This document shows, one piece after another, positions 28,656 through 42,100 of a stretch of DNA of 64,000 nt. Source of the stretch: Tyto alba (taxonomy: Eukaryota > Chordata > Aves > Strigiformes > Tytonidae). Under the pieces are notes generated by a model. That model made no database searches, was not told the DNA's origin, and saw only the letters and a list, made by a program, of their open reading frames with translations. The DNA lies in NCBI RefSeq assembly GCF_018691265.1, contig NW_024881327.1, positions 24,979,936-25,043,935 on the forward strand, read 5' to 3'. How positions within the stretch are numbered: the first letter of the stretch is position 1; the number at the start of each line of letters is the position of its first letter. Made by a program: the position numbers and the translations under genes.

Positions 28656-29539
28656 AAAAAAAAAGCTGTAAAACATTTACAGCTAGGCTGTAAGTTATTC
28701 TAAAGCCATTATCAAAACAAAGCAAAATAAAGAGTCCACTGACTTTTGAGCCTTCATTGTGGTGAAGTTACACTTTCCTGGATGCTCATGATTGTGCCTG
28801 CTTTTACAAGGAAAGGCCAATAGCAGGATTTCACCATGGATTTAACAGCATAATTGCACCAGTGACAGTACAAATGATGTAGTTTAAATGCAGCCAGGAG
28901 TGCCTATGAGGATGTGGCAGGCTCTCCAGGACAAAAAGATTGGAATGTTAGAAGTTGGTAAAGAATTTTTTATATTTCTAGTTGAGGACTTTGGTTTTGT
29001 TTTGTTTGGTAAGTAAGATGGAAGAATACCCTATATTGGAAATAACTTTAAAACAGACTCAATATCAACCTGTACTTGCTAGGAAGCTGGTCACTTTCTA
29101 GATATTTAAGTGTGCTAGAAAAGGGAAATGGTGTAATGGGAAACTGGGGACAGTGAGGTGTGCTACATTAAGACAAATACAGTCATTTTACAATCCAAAT
29201 AGAACTTCTCTGGAGCTTGGTATCTTAAATTACTTAGTTATATCATCTATTTGCGTGAGTGTTGGTTCCTTGTGTTCAAGAGCTTTCTGGTCTATCAGCT
29301 AGGAATGTTTTTCTTTTTATCAGCATAAAGAGCTATAGAAGGTGCTTGGCAAAGTGGTCTAGTTTCTCCCTGATGCTGCTGTAAGGTGGCGGTGGTTGTT
29401 TTGGGGTTTTCTTGTTTTTCCTTTTGTTCCCTTCCCCCCGCACCTTCTTGTGTCAGACCTTCCTTAGTTCTGACTGAGGGCTACGGGTTGGGGCTGGCAC
29501 ATCCCATCCTGTTTCCTATGCCTATTTATCTGATCTGTT

Positions 29540-30510
29540 TATTGGAATTTTCAGCCTCTTGCACCTGCTGGAAGAAATCCTGGTATCTTGGAAGCTTTGA
29601 GTTCCTGTGAAAGACCACCTGTTCTTTTCTGTGAAAGGTTCTGTCCTTGAAAAGACTTGAACTTGATGCTTGATATTCTTCAAGCATCTGTTGAGCTTTT
29701 GGCAACTTGTTTGCTGTAGTATTTTTCTGTCAAGATATCTTCCCACGGGTGATGACATCTGTCATCAGGAGGGGAGAGAAAAAAGCTGTTATAGTTATTT
29801 CTTTGACCAAGTTCCATGCAAATAGATCTTAATTCCTTCTTCAAGAAGTTTTGAATTTTACCTTCCATGGGGAACAACAAATCTGTCTCCAAGTCTAAGA
29901 TCATCGTTACGCTCAGAGCATATTCTTCAGCAAGTTAGTCCTTCAGAAAGCTCCCAGCCTAGTTGAGTTGATATTTCATTGTCATCATCATTTCCACACT
30001 GAAGAAAGATAACAGGATCTGCCTAAGGCCTGCTGCAAGACTGCAGAGGCAGAAACCCAGAGCTCTAGAGGCAGCTGCAGTGTTGCTGTGGTCCAACCCC
30101 TGTTGCAGTTATTTAAGGAAACAAATTGAAACAGTGGGGGGGAAAAGGGGGAAGTTAAGATTTTCCCTTCCTACAGATCTCCTCATGCATGTGGTGGTTA
30201 AAGCACTCTTCTAGGAAGTCAGAAAAAAGTTTTGTCCCTCCCCCCCCACTAGAGAGAGGATTAAATTTCTTATAAACCTGGGTGACTAATCTAACCTGTG
30301 GAGAGCATGTTCTGTTCTGAGTGAACGTGTATGCTTTGAGATCCTGGCTGGAACATGGATTTTGTGCAGCCTGATGAGTAAGAGGCTGTTCCCTGTCAGG
30401 AGCTAAAATGCTTCTGGAAGAGCACAGCAGCAGATGCTTAAGTGGCTTTAGGTCCCTCTCACTCAAGTAGCCATTGCACAGCAGCTCTGAGGAGTTTGGA
30501 ATACGCACAC
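29540..30510 (-). pseudogene. Unidentified coding relic, probably a frame-broken pseudogene
   Basis: Read on the minus strand, three neighbouring stretches look protein-like but sit in different frames. The first, about 30508-30155, is open and contains NGYLSERDLKPLKHLLLCSS and FSDFLEECFNHHMHEE. The second, about 30025-29940, contains ADPVIFLQCGNDDDNEIS and TQLGWELSEGL. The third, about 29930-29680, contains LAEEYALSVTMILDLETD, KKELRSICMELGQRNNY and PPDDRCHHPWEDILTEKYY. It then shifts frame near the GCCAAAAGC run into about 54 codons with AQQMLEEYQ, KLPRYQDFFQQVQEAENS and a TAA. Composition suggests an amphipathic or coiled-coil protein. I do not recognise the parent. At least two frameshifts and an in-frame stop argue for a dead copy. 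Diverged exons of a real gene are the alternative, because a CTGCCTCTGCAG acceptor-like motif occurs at the left end of the second stretch. Confidence 0.35.
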
Positions 30511-30599
30511 TTAGATCTGAACTGGAATAGGGATTTGGGACTGCAACCCCATTCTAGAGGTGCTTAAGCTCTTCAGGAAATTCAGGGCTTGCTGTTTAG

Positions 30600-30602
30600 T
30601 TT

Positions 30603-30634
<32 letters not shown>

Positions 30635-30637
30635 TCA
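30600..30637. repeat. (TTTTG)n simple repeat
   Basis: A tract of TTTTG units flanked by T runs. Low-complexity sequence with no coding potential. Confidence 0.8.
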
Positions 30638-33600
30638 AATCAACCCATTATGAAACGTTAACGTGCTCCCCGTGTGCATGCCTTAAAACAAGTCGTTGAT
30701 TGTTCAAACAAACTTTACACCTTACTTTCATCTGGGCCCAGAAATTGAGCATTCAAGGAGGTGTGCTCTGAAAATACGTATGACTTTCCTACTGCCATGT
30801 GATCCAAATACAGTACAACAGGCACCTCTGATTTTATTTTAAAACATGGCTGAAGATTTCCAACACTATTTCACAATTAAGTTGCATTGCTAAAGAAATA
30901 ACTGGGGCTGTGAGAAAAGGTTCAAATGCCTGCTCTAGTGAGGGAAGAGCCATGATTTTTTCTTTGGGTATGAATTACTTTAATACCTTTCAAAAAGAAA
31001 GTTATTAAAAAACAGGGAATGCCTTAATGCCATCCTCGAGAAGTCTACATCACATCCTCACGTAGGCCTTCAAGTCACTTTTTATTACTCTCCACAGGCA
31101 GAACATTAAAACCATACCTTTGGTGTCCCGGAGAGGTGCTTTAACCTTTGAACTGTGGATGGAAGGAGCCATGACTAGTTTTCCCTTCATTTTTACAGAA
31201 GAGGTTTTTTGGGTTTGTGGTTGGCTTTTTTTTGGAAATGAAACACTGTTACGAAGGCTGAACACCAGGTGCCAGTCACCTGTAGCTGAGGTAGTATAAG
31301 ATGTAAAACAAGTCCTGCCCTCTGCACTTCCCTCTGCTAAATCTGAACAGCTCCTTGCTGATATCTTTGAAGAATATATACTGTTAAACAGTTAACTGCT
31401 AATTAGGACATAATCTAATCAAGGATCCTTGGTTCCACAGGTGCTTAAAAATTAGATTTTCATTACAGCTATTCCAGCTCAGTTTAAAAAATGCAAATAA
31501 ATTTCAGTAACCTTTCTATGCAATAGCTTTTGTGAAGATAAAAGCATTTTATTTGAAAGAACTTATTGGGAAAGGTTTTTAAAAATTGAACAACAAAGAA
31601 GTAAGTGCTAAAGAACAATTTCTGGCTGAATAAATTCTCGGGTTATTGCATCATTGTAATACTTGGAATGCTGAACCAAGGGGAAATATTTTCATTTTAT
31701 AGCAAAAGCTCTGTGAGGAACTTCCAGCAAAAACAACTGATAAGTAGCACAACTCTATAAAAGTCCTTGCAGATATGACAGGCATTGCAGGTTTTGCCTG
31801 CTGATCACAGCAACATACTGTTAACAGTAGCTGCTGTGTCTTAGTACTTCTTTGTAAGGCAACTGCTCAAGCAAGGGTTTGCTTCCGAGAGTCCAGCACA
31901 AACTGCACAAAAAACCCATCCCATCCAAAAGCTGAAGAATGACCATCTCTATGGCAACTAAAGCACTGAGCATGCTCCTGCCCAACATAAACTGGCACAA
32001 CTTTACAAATGAGGTTAGTGCAATCAGGTTGCAAGTAATTTGAGAAAAGTAACTAGAAACAGTACATACTGGTGCAGGTGTAACACTCAAACCACTGTCT
32101 GTTACTAATTTTTATTGCATGGGGGAAGACTGTACAGAGACAGGAATACAGCACTGTGATGCAGGTAGAAAGAGACAAGTGGTTGGCTGCAGCTGTGTCT
32201 CACAGTGGCGCTAGGGTAGGCAGAGGACTAATAAGCTTGTCAGGTTGATTACGCAGCAGAGCTAACACCCAGTGTGGTGTTGGGCAGGGAGGGGAAGAAG
32301 AGGAAGTAACACCTTCACCTCTTGTGTAACTTCACCCTCAGGTTATGTATTGTTAATCAGCTGAGCTGGCGGAGTGCTGCCACCAGGAGAAAGAAGTGCT
32401 GCACTCTCCTTTACAGTTGTTGGCTCTGGTTCCTGTCTGATTACGAGATAAAGATGATCCAATTCACTTACCCAAGCAAAGAGTGCACACCCATCTCTTT
32501 TCACCCATTAATTCTTCTGCTAGTTGAAGTTAATACCTCTGTCTTGTTGGGAGAGGTAGCTGACAGCATGCTTTCAGGTGTGCTAGTATAAGTATGCAGG
32601 CGAGTACGGCCTTGGTAAGTAACTTAGCTTGCTAAAAACCAGTCTTGAGGATCTTCACTTTTAAGTCAGTGCTTCTACAGAGACTGTATGCCATCAAGGA
32701 ATTTCAACCTGTCATCACTAGCCCTCACTACTACTGATACTTTATTTAGAAATTCATTAGAAAAGCAACTACCCTCAAGATTAAGAAAAGAGTTCTATTT
32801 CTTTTGATTTAGTGTAAGGTTTGACCAATTTAATACCCCCTGCACTTAACTGCCAAAGAGAGCACTGCTAAGAGCACTGTTTAGAGCTCTTCTGTAAGAC
32901 TACACCTAAGCTGGGGTCCCCTCCTGTCAATGAGGCAGCCAGCAGCAGCAGTCAGTCCAGTTACTGACACTAAGGGACAAGCCTGACCTACCACACAATC
33001 ATAAAGCAGTACATTAGGAACAAAGCCACACAACTTCCTCTAACGGTGAGATGCTTCAGGTGACAGTCTTCTGGAAGATACTACTAATAGCATGCTATGC
33101 AGGTTTTAGTGCATAAGCTTTTTACAAAAATATTACCTAACTTAAGGTCCTGAAGTTACATACCCCAGCTGATGGCTAGTTTTTGAGTGTACTTTCTCAA
33201 TAAGTCTCCATGAAGCAGCTTTGAATTCAGTAGTTTATTTAGAATTGTAAAAGCATATGTTACATATGTTGAGTAATTGCATATTTGTTAGAATCGTACC
33301 TATTCAGAAGACTGGTGTGTGCAAAGACAAGACAATCATGCTTAGATTTTCCTTCAGTAGTTTGGTGCTTTACCATTTATTCCCCTCTTCAGTTCAGTAG
33401 AATTTCCATAAACAGTGAAGAAATATAGATATGCAAAAGCTAGAGTTATTGAAGTGTATGAACAGTTTGACAACGTCACGCAGGCCCTTTAGAATTACTG
33501 AAGGTAGAGACCTGCTTAGTATTTAAGAGGGCAACAACTGGACTAGTCAAGTGTTAGAGCAATCAGGCAACAAGCCTAGTTACACTTCACTCAAACCATT

Positions 33601-33735
33601 CGTATTTATAGCTTGCTAAGAACAAAAGAATTGGTGTTAACTTTATCACATAATTCCAGAAGATATCAATGCATTGTGTATACACACACATATTAAAAAA
33701 AAAATGTATGCATATACATTTTAATAAGGCAGGTA

Positions 33736-33805
33736 TTTATTTCAGGCTCTTAAAACATTTTTCCAGCCTCTTTTCCTATTAATACAGTATATGTTGCCGT
33801 TTATT
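33736..33805 (-). terminator. PAICS: Candidate PAICS poly(A) signals
   Basis: On the minus strand AATAAA occurs at 33805-33800 and 33741-33736, about 470-540 bases after the PAICS stop codon. Another lies at 33381-33376. Which one is used cannot be decided from sequence alone, so the 3' UTR length is open. Confidence 0.4.
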
Positions 33806-34271
33806 GCTAAAGAAAGCATACCATCATTGCAAGCAGAACAGCATCACCACTGGCTTTAGTTAGCAGTCCAGTTGAGTTAATAAGGTTCAAGACATACATT
33901 ATTACTATGGAAGAATATTACTGTTACAGAAATACAGAAGACTAGTTGAATTCTATTTAGATCGCACCAAATCATTCTCTTGACATAGTCTGTAGTTAAC
34001 AGTATACACTAAAAAGCAGAACAGCACCATTTTGGAGCAACAGAAAGAGATACCCAAAATACTACTTCCCCATGTCTTACTAAGTTGTTATATTAAAAAA
34101 AATACACAAGGGAAGGATGAGGACACAACAGACTTCATCTGCTGCTCTAACAATGCTTTCTTCTGTAAGAAAGGATGCAGGACTTTTGAGCTCATCCAAA
34201 TGTAAATCCTAATATGAATGAAGATTCACGCCATTATCTTTGCATAACTAAAAGTTACTTGTTACTATGAC

Positions 34272-36158
34272 TTACAAAGTGCACTCTCGAAGTTTTTTGT
34301 CGGCCTGCTTCAAGGAGATCCAAGTGTTTAACATGTTTGATCGCAGTTTGGCCCACACCAAATGGTTGTTTAACCCAAATATCTGGGCAGCAAACTGGGC
34401 AGCTCCTTCAGGGGACAGAGTTGTAGGACAGCCAAGACCTGCAGAGAAGAGTGCCACTCACTAAAGCATCTTTTGTAGTCAAACAAAACACTGCCTCTGT
34501 TTCAGCCTCCAAGAACCATATGATCTAGATTTAAAGCTACTGAAGTGCCATGTGTTACACTACTTATAACGTGACTGCTTTGTGGCATTTTAAACCAAAA
34601 GCCAGCATACCAAATGACTCTCCTCACACAGAGGTAACAGGCTTCTGGGCCTCCTAGTTGCCAAGCATCCATTCAAGTCACTACTTTTAAACATTAAAAA
34701 AAAAAAACATCATACAGGTAGCAATGCACTGAAATAATAGTTAAGGTCTTACCTACACAGATTTTGGAGAAAGGGATTTTCTGATCTTTGGTCATAAGAA
34801 AAATGCAGCTCTAACTGAACAAGATTCAGTTACTTAAATCCCCATTAATACTAATTCCAATTCAAACTGGAATGTGTAGCAAGGATCAACCAGGGTTTAT
34901 ATTTTTTAAAGATTATTCCCATGTAATCTTTGCTGTGTCTATGGGGCTTTTTGCCATCAAAAAGTCAAAGACTGTATGTAAGATACCTCTAAAGACTTTG
35001 TTCAGTAGTGATCCGGCTACTTTTCCATTTTTTGCCATGTGTGTGTTTGTATATGTTTGTACACTAGGACAACAACGAAAATAGAGCTAGGTCAGAACAA
35101 GAGCATAGATTGAAGACCATCTTACCACTGGGTAGCCTGAGAGAGGACCACACATCCTGAGTACCCCAGTCAGCTGAGAGTGGAGGACAGTTGACAACTG
35201 GGTAAGCAGTATTACCAGACATTACTGGCCCCAAACCATTGCTTCTGCCAGCTACTGCAACAAACACGGTTGGGATTCCATCTCCTGGAGGGAAGACATT
35301 CAGAAATAAGCAATCCACCTTGTTCTCTACCACTCGTTTTTGTGGGAACTTCATCCAAGTCCACAATTCTGTTTGCAGTTATTCTGTCAGTTCCATTACA
35401 CAGCACTAGAATTTTGTGTTGAACTTCCCCCTTTACAGAATTATCTTCTAAATCTTACAGCCTTAAATCCCAGCTACTGTTTATCACAACTGAAGTTAGC
35501 ACATCTTACTCAACCTCTGAAGGGAAGTCTCGCTACCAGAGGAATAGTTGCTGCTTTGCTTTGTAGAGAACATAGCCGTTAAACCTCTGGCATCTTTACG
35601 TGTTCCTCTCCTTGTATCTTACACAGCTCACCTCAAAGTGTTTCTCATCTATGGTTACCACATCTGTAGTTTCATGTAATAAAAAGTATACTCCCACAAA
35701 AATAGTTCTTATCTCTGCTCTGCTAGGCTATAAACACTTAAGAGATGTCAAATTTTCTTGGTAAAGATAAGAATTCAAACCAAGTATCTTTTTCTCATGG
35801 CATCTAAAATAACAAGCAAGAACATCTTCATGAAACAAGCAGGAAAACATGATGGGAGCAACATCCACCGTGCAAATAACACAGATGAATATTCCGAGTC
35901 AGCTAGAGAAACTATCACTCCTCATTTCAGAAGGGTTAGCATCACCAGCAAGATGCTACAGTGAGTGTATTAACATGATCAAGGCTTGGGCAAAAGTAGT
36001 TCTGGTACTGGGATAGAAGCAGAGGTTAGACTTTGAGTAATAGAAGTTGTGGCTGGGCAGCAGGACAATACTTTATTCCTTAATTGCTTAGTGCAGTCTA
36101 AAACCTGTCATTATGTAATTAGCAAGTGTAGAAGAGCATTGTTACAGAAGGTGTCCTG

Positions 36159-36195
<37 letters not shown>

Positions 36196-39100
36196 AAAAC
36201 CCCTTCCTAAATCCTTAAGTTGCCAAGTCATTCTTGAACATGATCCATATCACTAGTTCTTTGGCATTTACCTTCATATTCTGCTTTGATCCTCAGGGTT
36301 TCATCTGGCCCTTTGTGAGCAGAAGTCACTCGTAACTCACAAGGAATTCCAAAGGTTGCACATGCCTTTCTTATTTTTTCACAGTGACTGAGGTCAGAAG
36401 GAGATCCCATCAACACCACCACTCTGCCTTGGCTCTTTGTTTTCAGAAGCAACTAGGGAAAAGATTGAAGGGGGGCAAGGGAAAGAAAAGCAGTCAACTG
36501 GATTGAAAACATGCAGTTATTGAGGTCTAGATAAGTTGTTCATAAAAACAGATACCTCCACTCTTTCTGCAACCCATTCAAAGTTTCTCTTAACCATTTG
36601 CAGTGCTTCAGGAGTCACTTCTTTCAGGTCCCGGTAGGACTGAAAAGAGAAAAAAAATACTGAAGTTCATGTTTTGAGTACACAAAGCACTCATTTTGCT
36701 ACCGTAATTTATAAGAATAGCCCAGCTGAAATAGTTATGCAGTTTCTAGCAGTTCCACAGGAAGGAGAATAGAGTGGTACAGATATGGTAGAGACTGGAT
36801 GTGGAAGCGAGAAAGAGATATTTAATGAATAATCATCTCAACAGCTGTAAACAACCTTCTACGTGACAATTCATGGCCATTTGCAATATGAAAGGCTTTT
36901 AGCTACAAGGGTATCAAGGTTTTCGAAGCTTCCCAAAGGGTAAATTTAAGGAGAGACATACATCTTTCAAAATTGGATTTGTAACAACATGATTGCCTGC
37001 AGGAGCACTGCACTATCCAGCCTATAGGTTCTGCATGGTCTTATGTACCTTATTTTAGGGAGATGAGCAAAAGCACTGTCAGAATAATTAATTCAAGCAT
37101 GCTACTACATAATTCAGGTAAATTAGGAAGTAGAACTGATGTATTGTTTTAAAGTAATACCCCTCCTCCCACACACACACTTTGAAATCTTCCGTTGTGG
37201 CTTTCAGCTGCTTTCTCTCACAAGGTCTCTGTTACCAGTCTCGATGACTGTCACAGAAGCTCCATGGCAGCAGCATTCTCAAATCTGTTCTTTCATAACT
37301 ACTTATCTGGTAATTCAGAGATATTTGACAAGTGTAACTGCTACAAGTTTAAATATAGGACAAGTTTTATTTCAAACTTATCTTCACAGCCCTCACATGT
37401 GGACACAGTCTGTTAATATCAACAACTGAATATTGAATTCAAACAACCAGAATAATGAAGGAAAGCATCCTCCCTGCAGATCCCGCTCATGTATCACCAG
37501 TTCCCTACTAGTAGAGGATACCACGCTGAATAAACAGAAACTTGGAGGCAGACCTGGGAACCAAAGCTTCTATTCTCCCTACTGCTTTGTTGTCCAATCA
37601 TTTTATTATCTGCACAACAAGTCAGATATTCTGATTGCCCCTGGAAGCTCCATGCTTCATTACAACAGCTCCAGTCAGTAGTGCTGTTGGGCATTCCTAC
37701 TGAAGATACACTGGCAGAGGATTTTTTCCTACCATAAACCAGATAATCAACTACTAAATGAGAAAAGGATTGGACATTAGGTACCTTACGAGCCACTGTG
37801 TGACAAGATCACTGTGTGACTATCTAGGAAAAGCCACTCTGAAAGCAGATGTTTAACCACAGGGTTTACATTTTACATTGTCCTCCCCAACTGACTTAGA
37901 AGGTAAAGATTAAAACACTACCTGTTTGTCCTTCTGCTGGCTTCTGTCTCCTGATGGCCAGAGTCTCCATGAATCATTATCAATAACATCAGCAAGAACA
38001 ATTTCTTTTGTCAGAACATTAACACCAAATTCAATCTAAAAAGTAAGAATTTTATTTTAGGAACTATACAGTGATACATTTCCTCTTCAAATGAGGATTG
38101 TGAGAAATCAGATTCTTATACCTTCAGGTCTACCAGAGTGCAGTTTTGGGGCTGCCATGATTTTTCCAGGATCTCAAAAATAGCTTGCGTAGAACGAGCC
38201 ATAATATCCACTTCAGTCTGGCCAATAGTAAGCCCAGCAAAACAGAATTTTGCTTCAATTAGCTGCTCCTCAGACCACTGTGGATCATTATTAGCATCAT
38301 CCTGAAAAAACAAAACATATTCATCATCTAATTTAAGCTTGCTATAAGAGGAAAAATAACCTTTAGAAGATACTACATTTTGTTTGTTTTTCAGAAAACA
38401 AATATGAGCATTAAACTAGTATTTTATGATTATCACTAAAAAAGTGACAGCAAAATTGAAAACACTTGTTTTAACACCTGAACATCTTTAAAAGCACTTC
38501 AAGTTTGGACAGCCCCCCGAGAGTGACAGGGAACGCTACAAGCAACACTTTAGGTCATAGTTCACAAGACACTTCTTTCAGCACACATTCCCAAAGAAGT
38601 TCAGAATCCTAAGTGACCATCCAGTTACATGGCCTCACCAGGCAAGTACTGTTTATTTTAATTTCTTCAAGTATAGTAATACATCGGTTTTAACTGACTT
38701 ACTAGGCTTATGCCTAAAAAGTTCCTATAACTTACAAATAAAATTTTTTCTATTTTATGTACAGTTTGACTTGTTATTCTTTGGTGGCCGTGTGAGCCAG
38801 CATTACGTTGTATGCACTTCAGACAAAACAGCTGTTGGACAGGAATGCAAGAAAGCATTAGGATGGCAAAACTGCCAATATTAGTGCTACATGCTTTATT
38901 TGTCAGCATTTCAAAGGAGATAAACAGAGCTAGAAGTCTGTATTAAGTTTGATTAACCTCACAGGAAAGGAAACTTACCTTGTAAAACATCTCAATTTTG
39001 GGTGGGTAAAACTTATATCCTTCTTTGACACCAGGGTTTCTTTTGAGGAAGGAGCCAGTAGCAATTCTTCTGCACACCCATTCAATTGGGATCATTTCAC

Positions 39101-42100
39101 AGTGAGCTGCTATGAATGCTGTGTCACTCTGTTTCCTGACAAAAGCTGTTTTGATTCCTAAATATAAAGATGGCAGATCAGTGCCATTACCAGGTATGCT
39201 CCACAGTTGAAACAAGCAACGCAAATATCTTTAAGTAAAACTGAACCTTTTTCTTCTCTGGACTTAAGGGACACACCAAGTCTCATCAGGATATTTCAAG
39301 CCCACTCTGGCCTTGCAAAAGGCAATCAATGAAGTTACTTTCTACAAGTCATTAGTTTTGCCAATTTTATCATTCAACACTTACTTGTAGCTCAGATCCT
39401 TATTTTCTGTTCAGAAATCCTATTCTTGCAAATAATTTTTTTTCACAGAGCTTTTAAAAAAATAAATCTACCCCTCACAAAGGTTTGTTTTTAAACAAAA
39501 TTTAGCAGCAACCAAGTACCCAACCATGCTGTCTGGTAGAGGATCCATTATACATGGAGCAGTAATTGAAGATGTTCAAAAGAGTTAGGGATCACAGTTG
39601 CCTTTACTGCTTTGTTTAATAAAGAAGGATGAGGCGGGGAAGATAATGACTTAGTCCTGCATTTCATTACAACCTAACATTTATTTAGGGCACTAGATCT
39701 TAGTGTTTTGTTAAGCAAAAGACATTAAGACTCAGAAGCCTATGCACACACAAACCTGCTGCAGCAAGTCAACCTTCTTACATAGTTCTAAGATGACCCC
39801 ATATTAGACAGGGACAGCCAACACATGCAGGTGAGCACTGTAAGTGCAAAATAGCTCTTCTTTCAATTTCACTCTTGAGGAAAATCCCACCTTTCTCTCC
39901 CCAGGGCAAGACAACTGCCAAGCCCAACTGGCATCTGCCAGAAACAGAAAACAAAGGAGCTGCATCCACCCAAATGAAGATGTAGCTCTATCCCATTCCA
40001 CTTCGAAAGACATAAAGGAAGAATTAAAGTCTTAAAATACAGTATTCACATTGACCCTTCAGATTTTGTTGCACTGCCTTCAAGGGCAGAATGATTTAAA
40101 TAATCAACTGCACATTAAGTCACTTCTAAATCCAGGCATTGAGGTCATTGCATGGTTTACCACTACATTTTTTTCATCAGTGCAGATGTGTGCTTTTGAA
40201 GGACTGACATTAGCTCTATTATAAAAGGGAGAGAAACTTTAACAGAACTTTGTAAATCATCACCTTTGAAAGAGTAGGTTAAGAAAAGTTACACAGAGCA
40301 AACTACTTCTACGATAAGGCATTCACATTATCTGCAATTTATGTCAGTCAAATAAGCAAACTGGAGAAGAAGCCTGAAAGTTCTTTTGTTGCTTTACAAT
40401 GCAGCTGCAGTTTACTCTGCGTATTTTCCACACCACCTGAAGTTACTGAGTACAAGCAATTTGAGGATCATCAAGAGGTCCACAGCATGGCTTCTCCACA
40501 TTTAAAGTTCATATCTGTAGGATATTTAATATTTTGATTGTTATCTTAACTCTTGCCATTTAAGAATTAGGCAAAACATCTCAACAATTGTTCCTAAATG
40601 AAAACTGGTAGTTTTAATCAACTGCAAATATAATTGAAATGCCACAGAGGCTTCTTTGACCTGTATGTAAAACAAGCTTCCCAAGACAGACAGTGACTGA
40701 GGATTATGCTGAATGACTCTATATTTTTTGTCTCAGCCTGTATTTTAAGAACTACTTGCACAGAAATATAGGTAGATACAATTCCACAGAAACCATCTTT
40801 CTCTTCCCCATATAGGAAAGATGCTAGGACTTTACCATTTGATGGTCTGAGAACTGTTACTCTGACTCATAACATATAATACAACTTCTAGAGTAACTCA
40901 GCTGGTACTCGAAGCAATCTTTGTGCGAACACTTCAAAGTGCACTCAGCACACAGCCATAAGAAGTCTTAACCAAATTTACTGATGCCTGTACTATTGTT
41001 TGCAGACTCAAGTTAGAAACCCACCAGCAGAAATCCCTCTACACAACTTGCAAACTTCTCAAAGACACTCCAAAATGCTTTGTCAAAGCAAAGATACCAC
41101 CTCCATCTTCAGGAGGATGGTACAAAATTTAGTTGAGTGACACAAGTTAGTTTACGTATTCCATGAAAGCTCGCTTCTAGCATCAGAAATACTGAGTCTT
41201 TTAAAGTAAACATTAAGTCCCTGATACATTCAATACAGATCAATATATGCATTCGCGATAGTCCTCCGAAGTGTTGAGGTACAAAGTGTACAGAAACTTG
41301 ACATTGATATAGCACACACAACTGAGAGGGGAAAAGAAAATAAAAGGAATATAAAAAGATACTCTAGTTTTGTCTTTTAACATTCATACATAAACTTCAC
41401 ACAAGTTAGACACAGTCTGGTAGTGTCACTAGTGCGCAGCGACTTCTGTGCAGGCAGATGTATTAAGAAAGGCAAGATGCATCCAGTCTGGTATTACAGG
41501 CAAGGGGGCGTGGTGGTAGGGAAGAACTGACAAAAGTAGAGAGGAGGATTAGGGGTGTGTCCAAACAAGCAGGAGAAACTATTGCAGAGTTATCTCCGAT
41601 TAGAAAATTACTTCAGGTAGTCTCACGTTGCAAATGAACAAGCGGCCCAGCCAGCTCTGTAGTACCAGAGGGGAAAGTGTAACTAAAAAGTAGTAGAAAA
41701 GACATTCAAATAATCCGTCACAGCCTCAAGGCAGGATAAACCAATATATAAAAATACTGTTTTGTAGCAATATCTGTAACACAAAAGGCACGCAGTCTAC
41801 CTTTGAAATACTCACCAGCTTCTTGAAGCAACTGAAACACACAGCTAGTTGTTGTATTGGAAATGGCAGCCTTCCCTTCCATTCGGTCCTTCCTGGCTGC
41901 ATTTCCCGCTGTTATTTGGTCTTTTGACTGCATGAGAACGCATCCCGGCATATCTGGCAGCTCGTACACTTCTTTCGTTTTACCTTCATTAACTTTTTTA
42001 CCAAGTTTCAGGTCTATAGAAATAAAACAAACAAAAGGGGTTTAGACTGGAAGAAATTTTTTCCTTCTGCCCGTAAGCCTACCAAGTTCACATACTTGAT

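Larger units (their letters stand above)
27376..34271. other. Intergenic region between convergent LONRF1 and PAICS
   Basis: This 6.9-kb tail-to-tail interval includes the PAICS 3' UTR at its right end. It contains an AAT microsatellite (28638-28655), a TTTTG-type tract (about 30600-30637) and a protein-like, frame-broken relic on the minus strand (about 29540-30510, listed separately). Apart from these I see no gene. Confidence 0.6.

Noticed and set aside
37494..37796. 100-codon minus-strand frame in PAICS intron 5
   Set aside because: PAICS is complete without it at the known 426 residues, and it has no usable splice borders.
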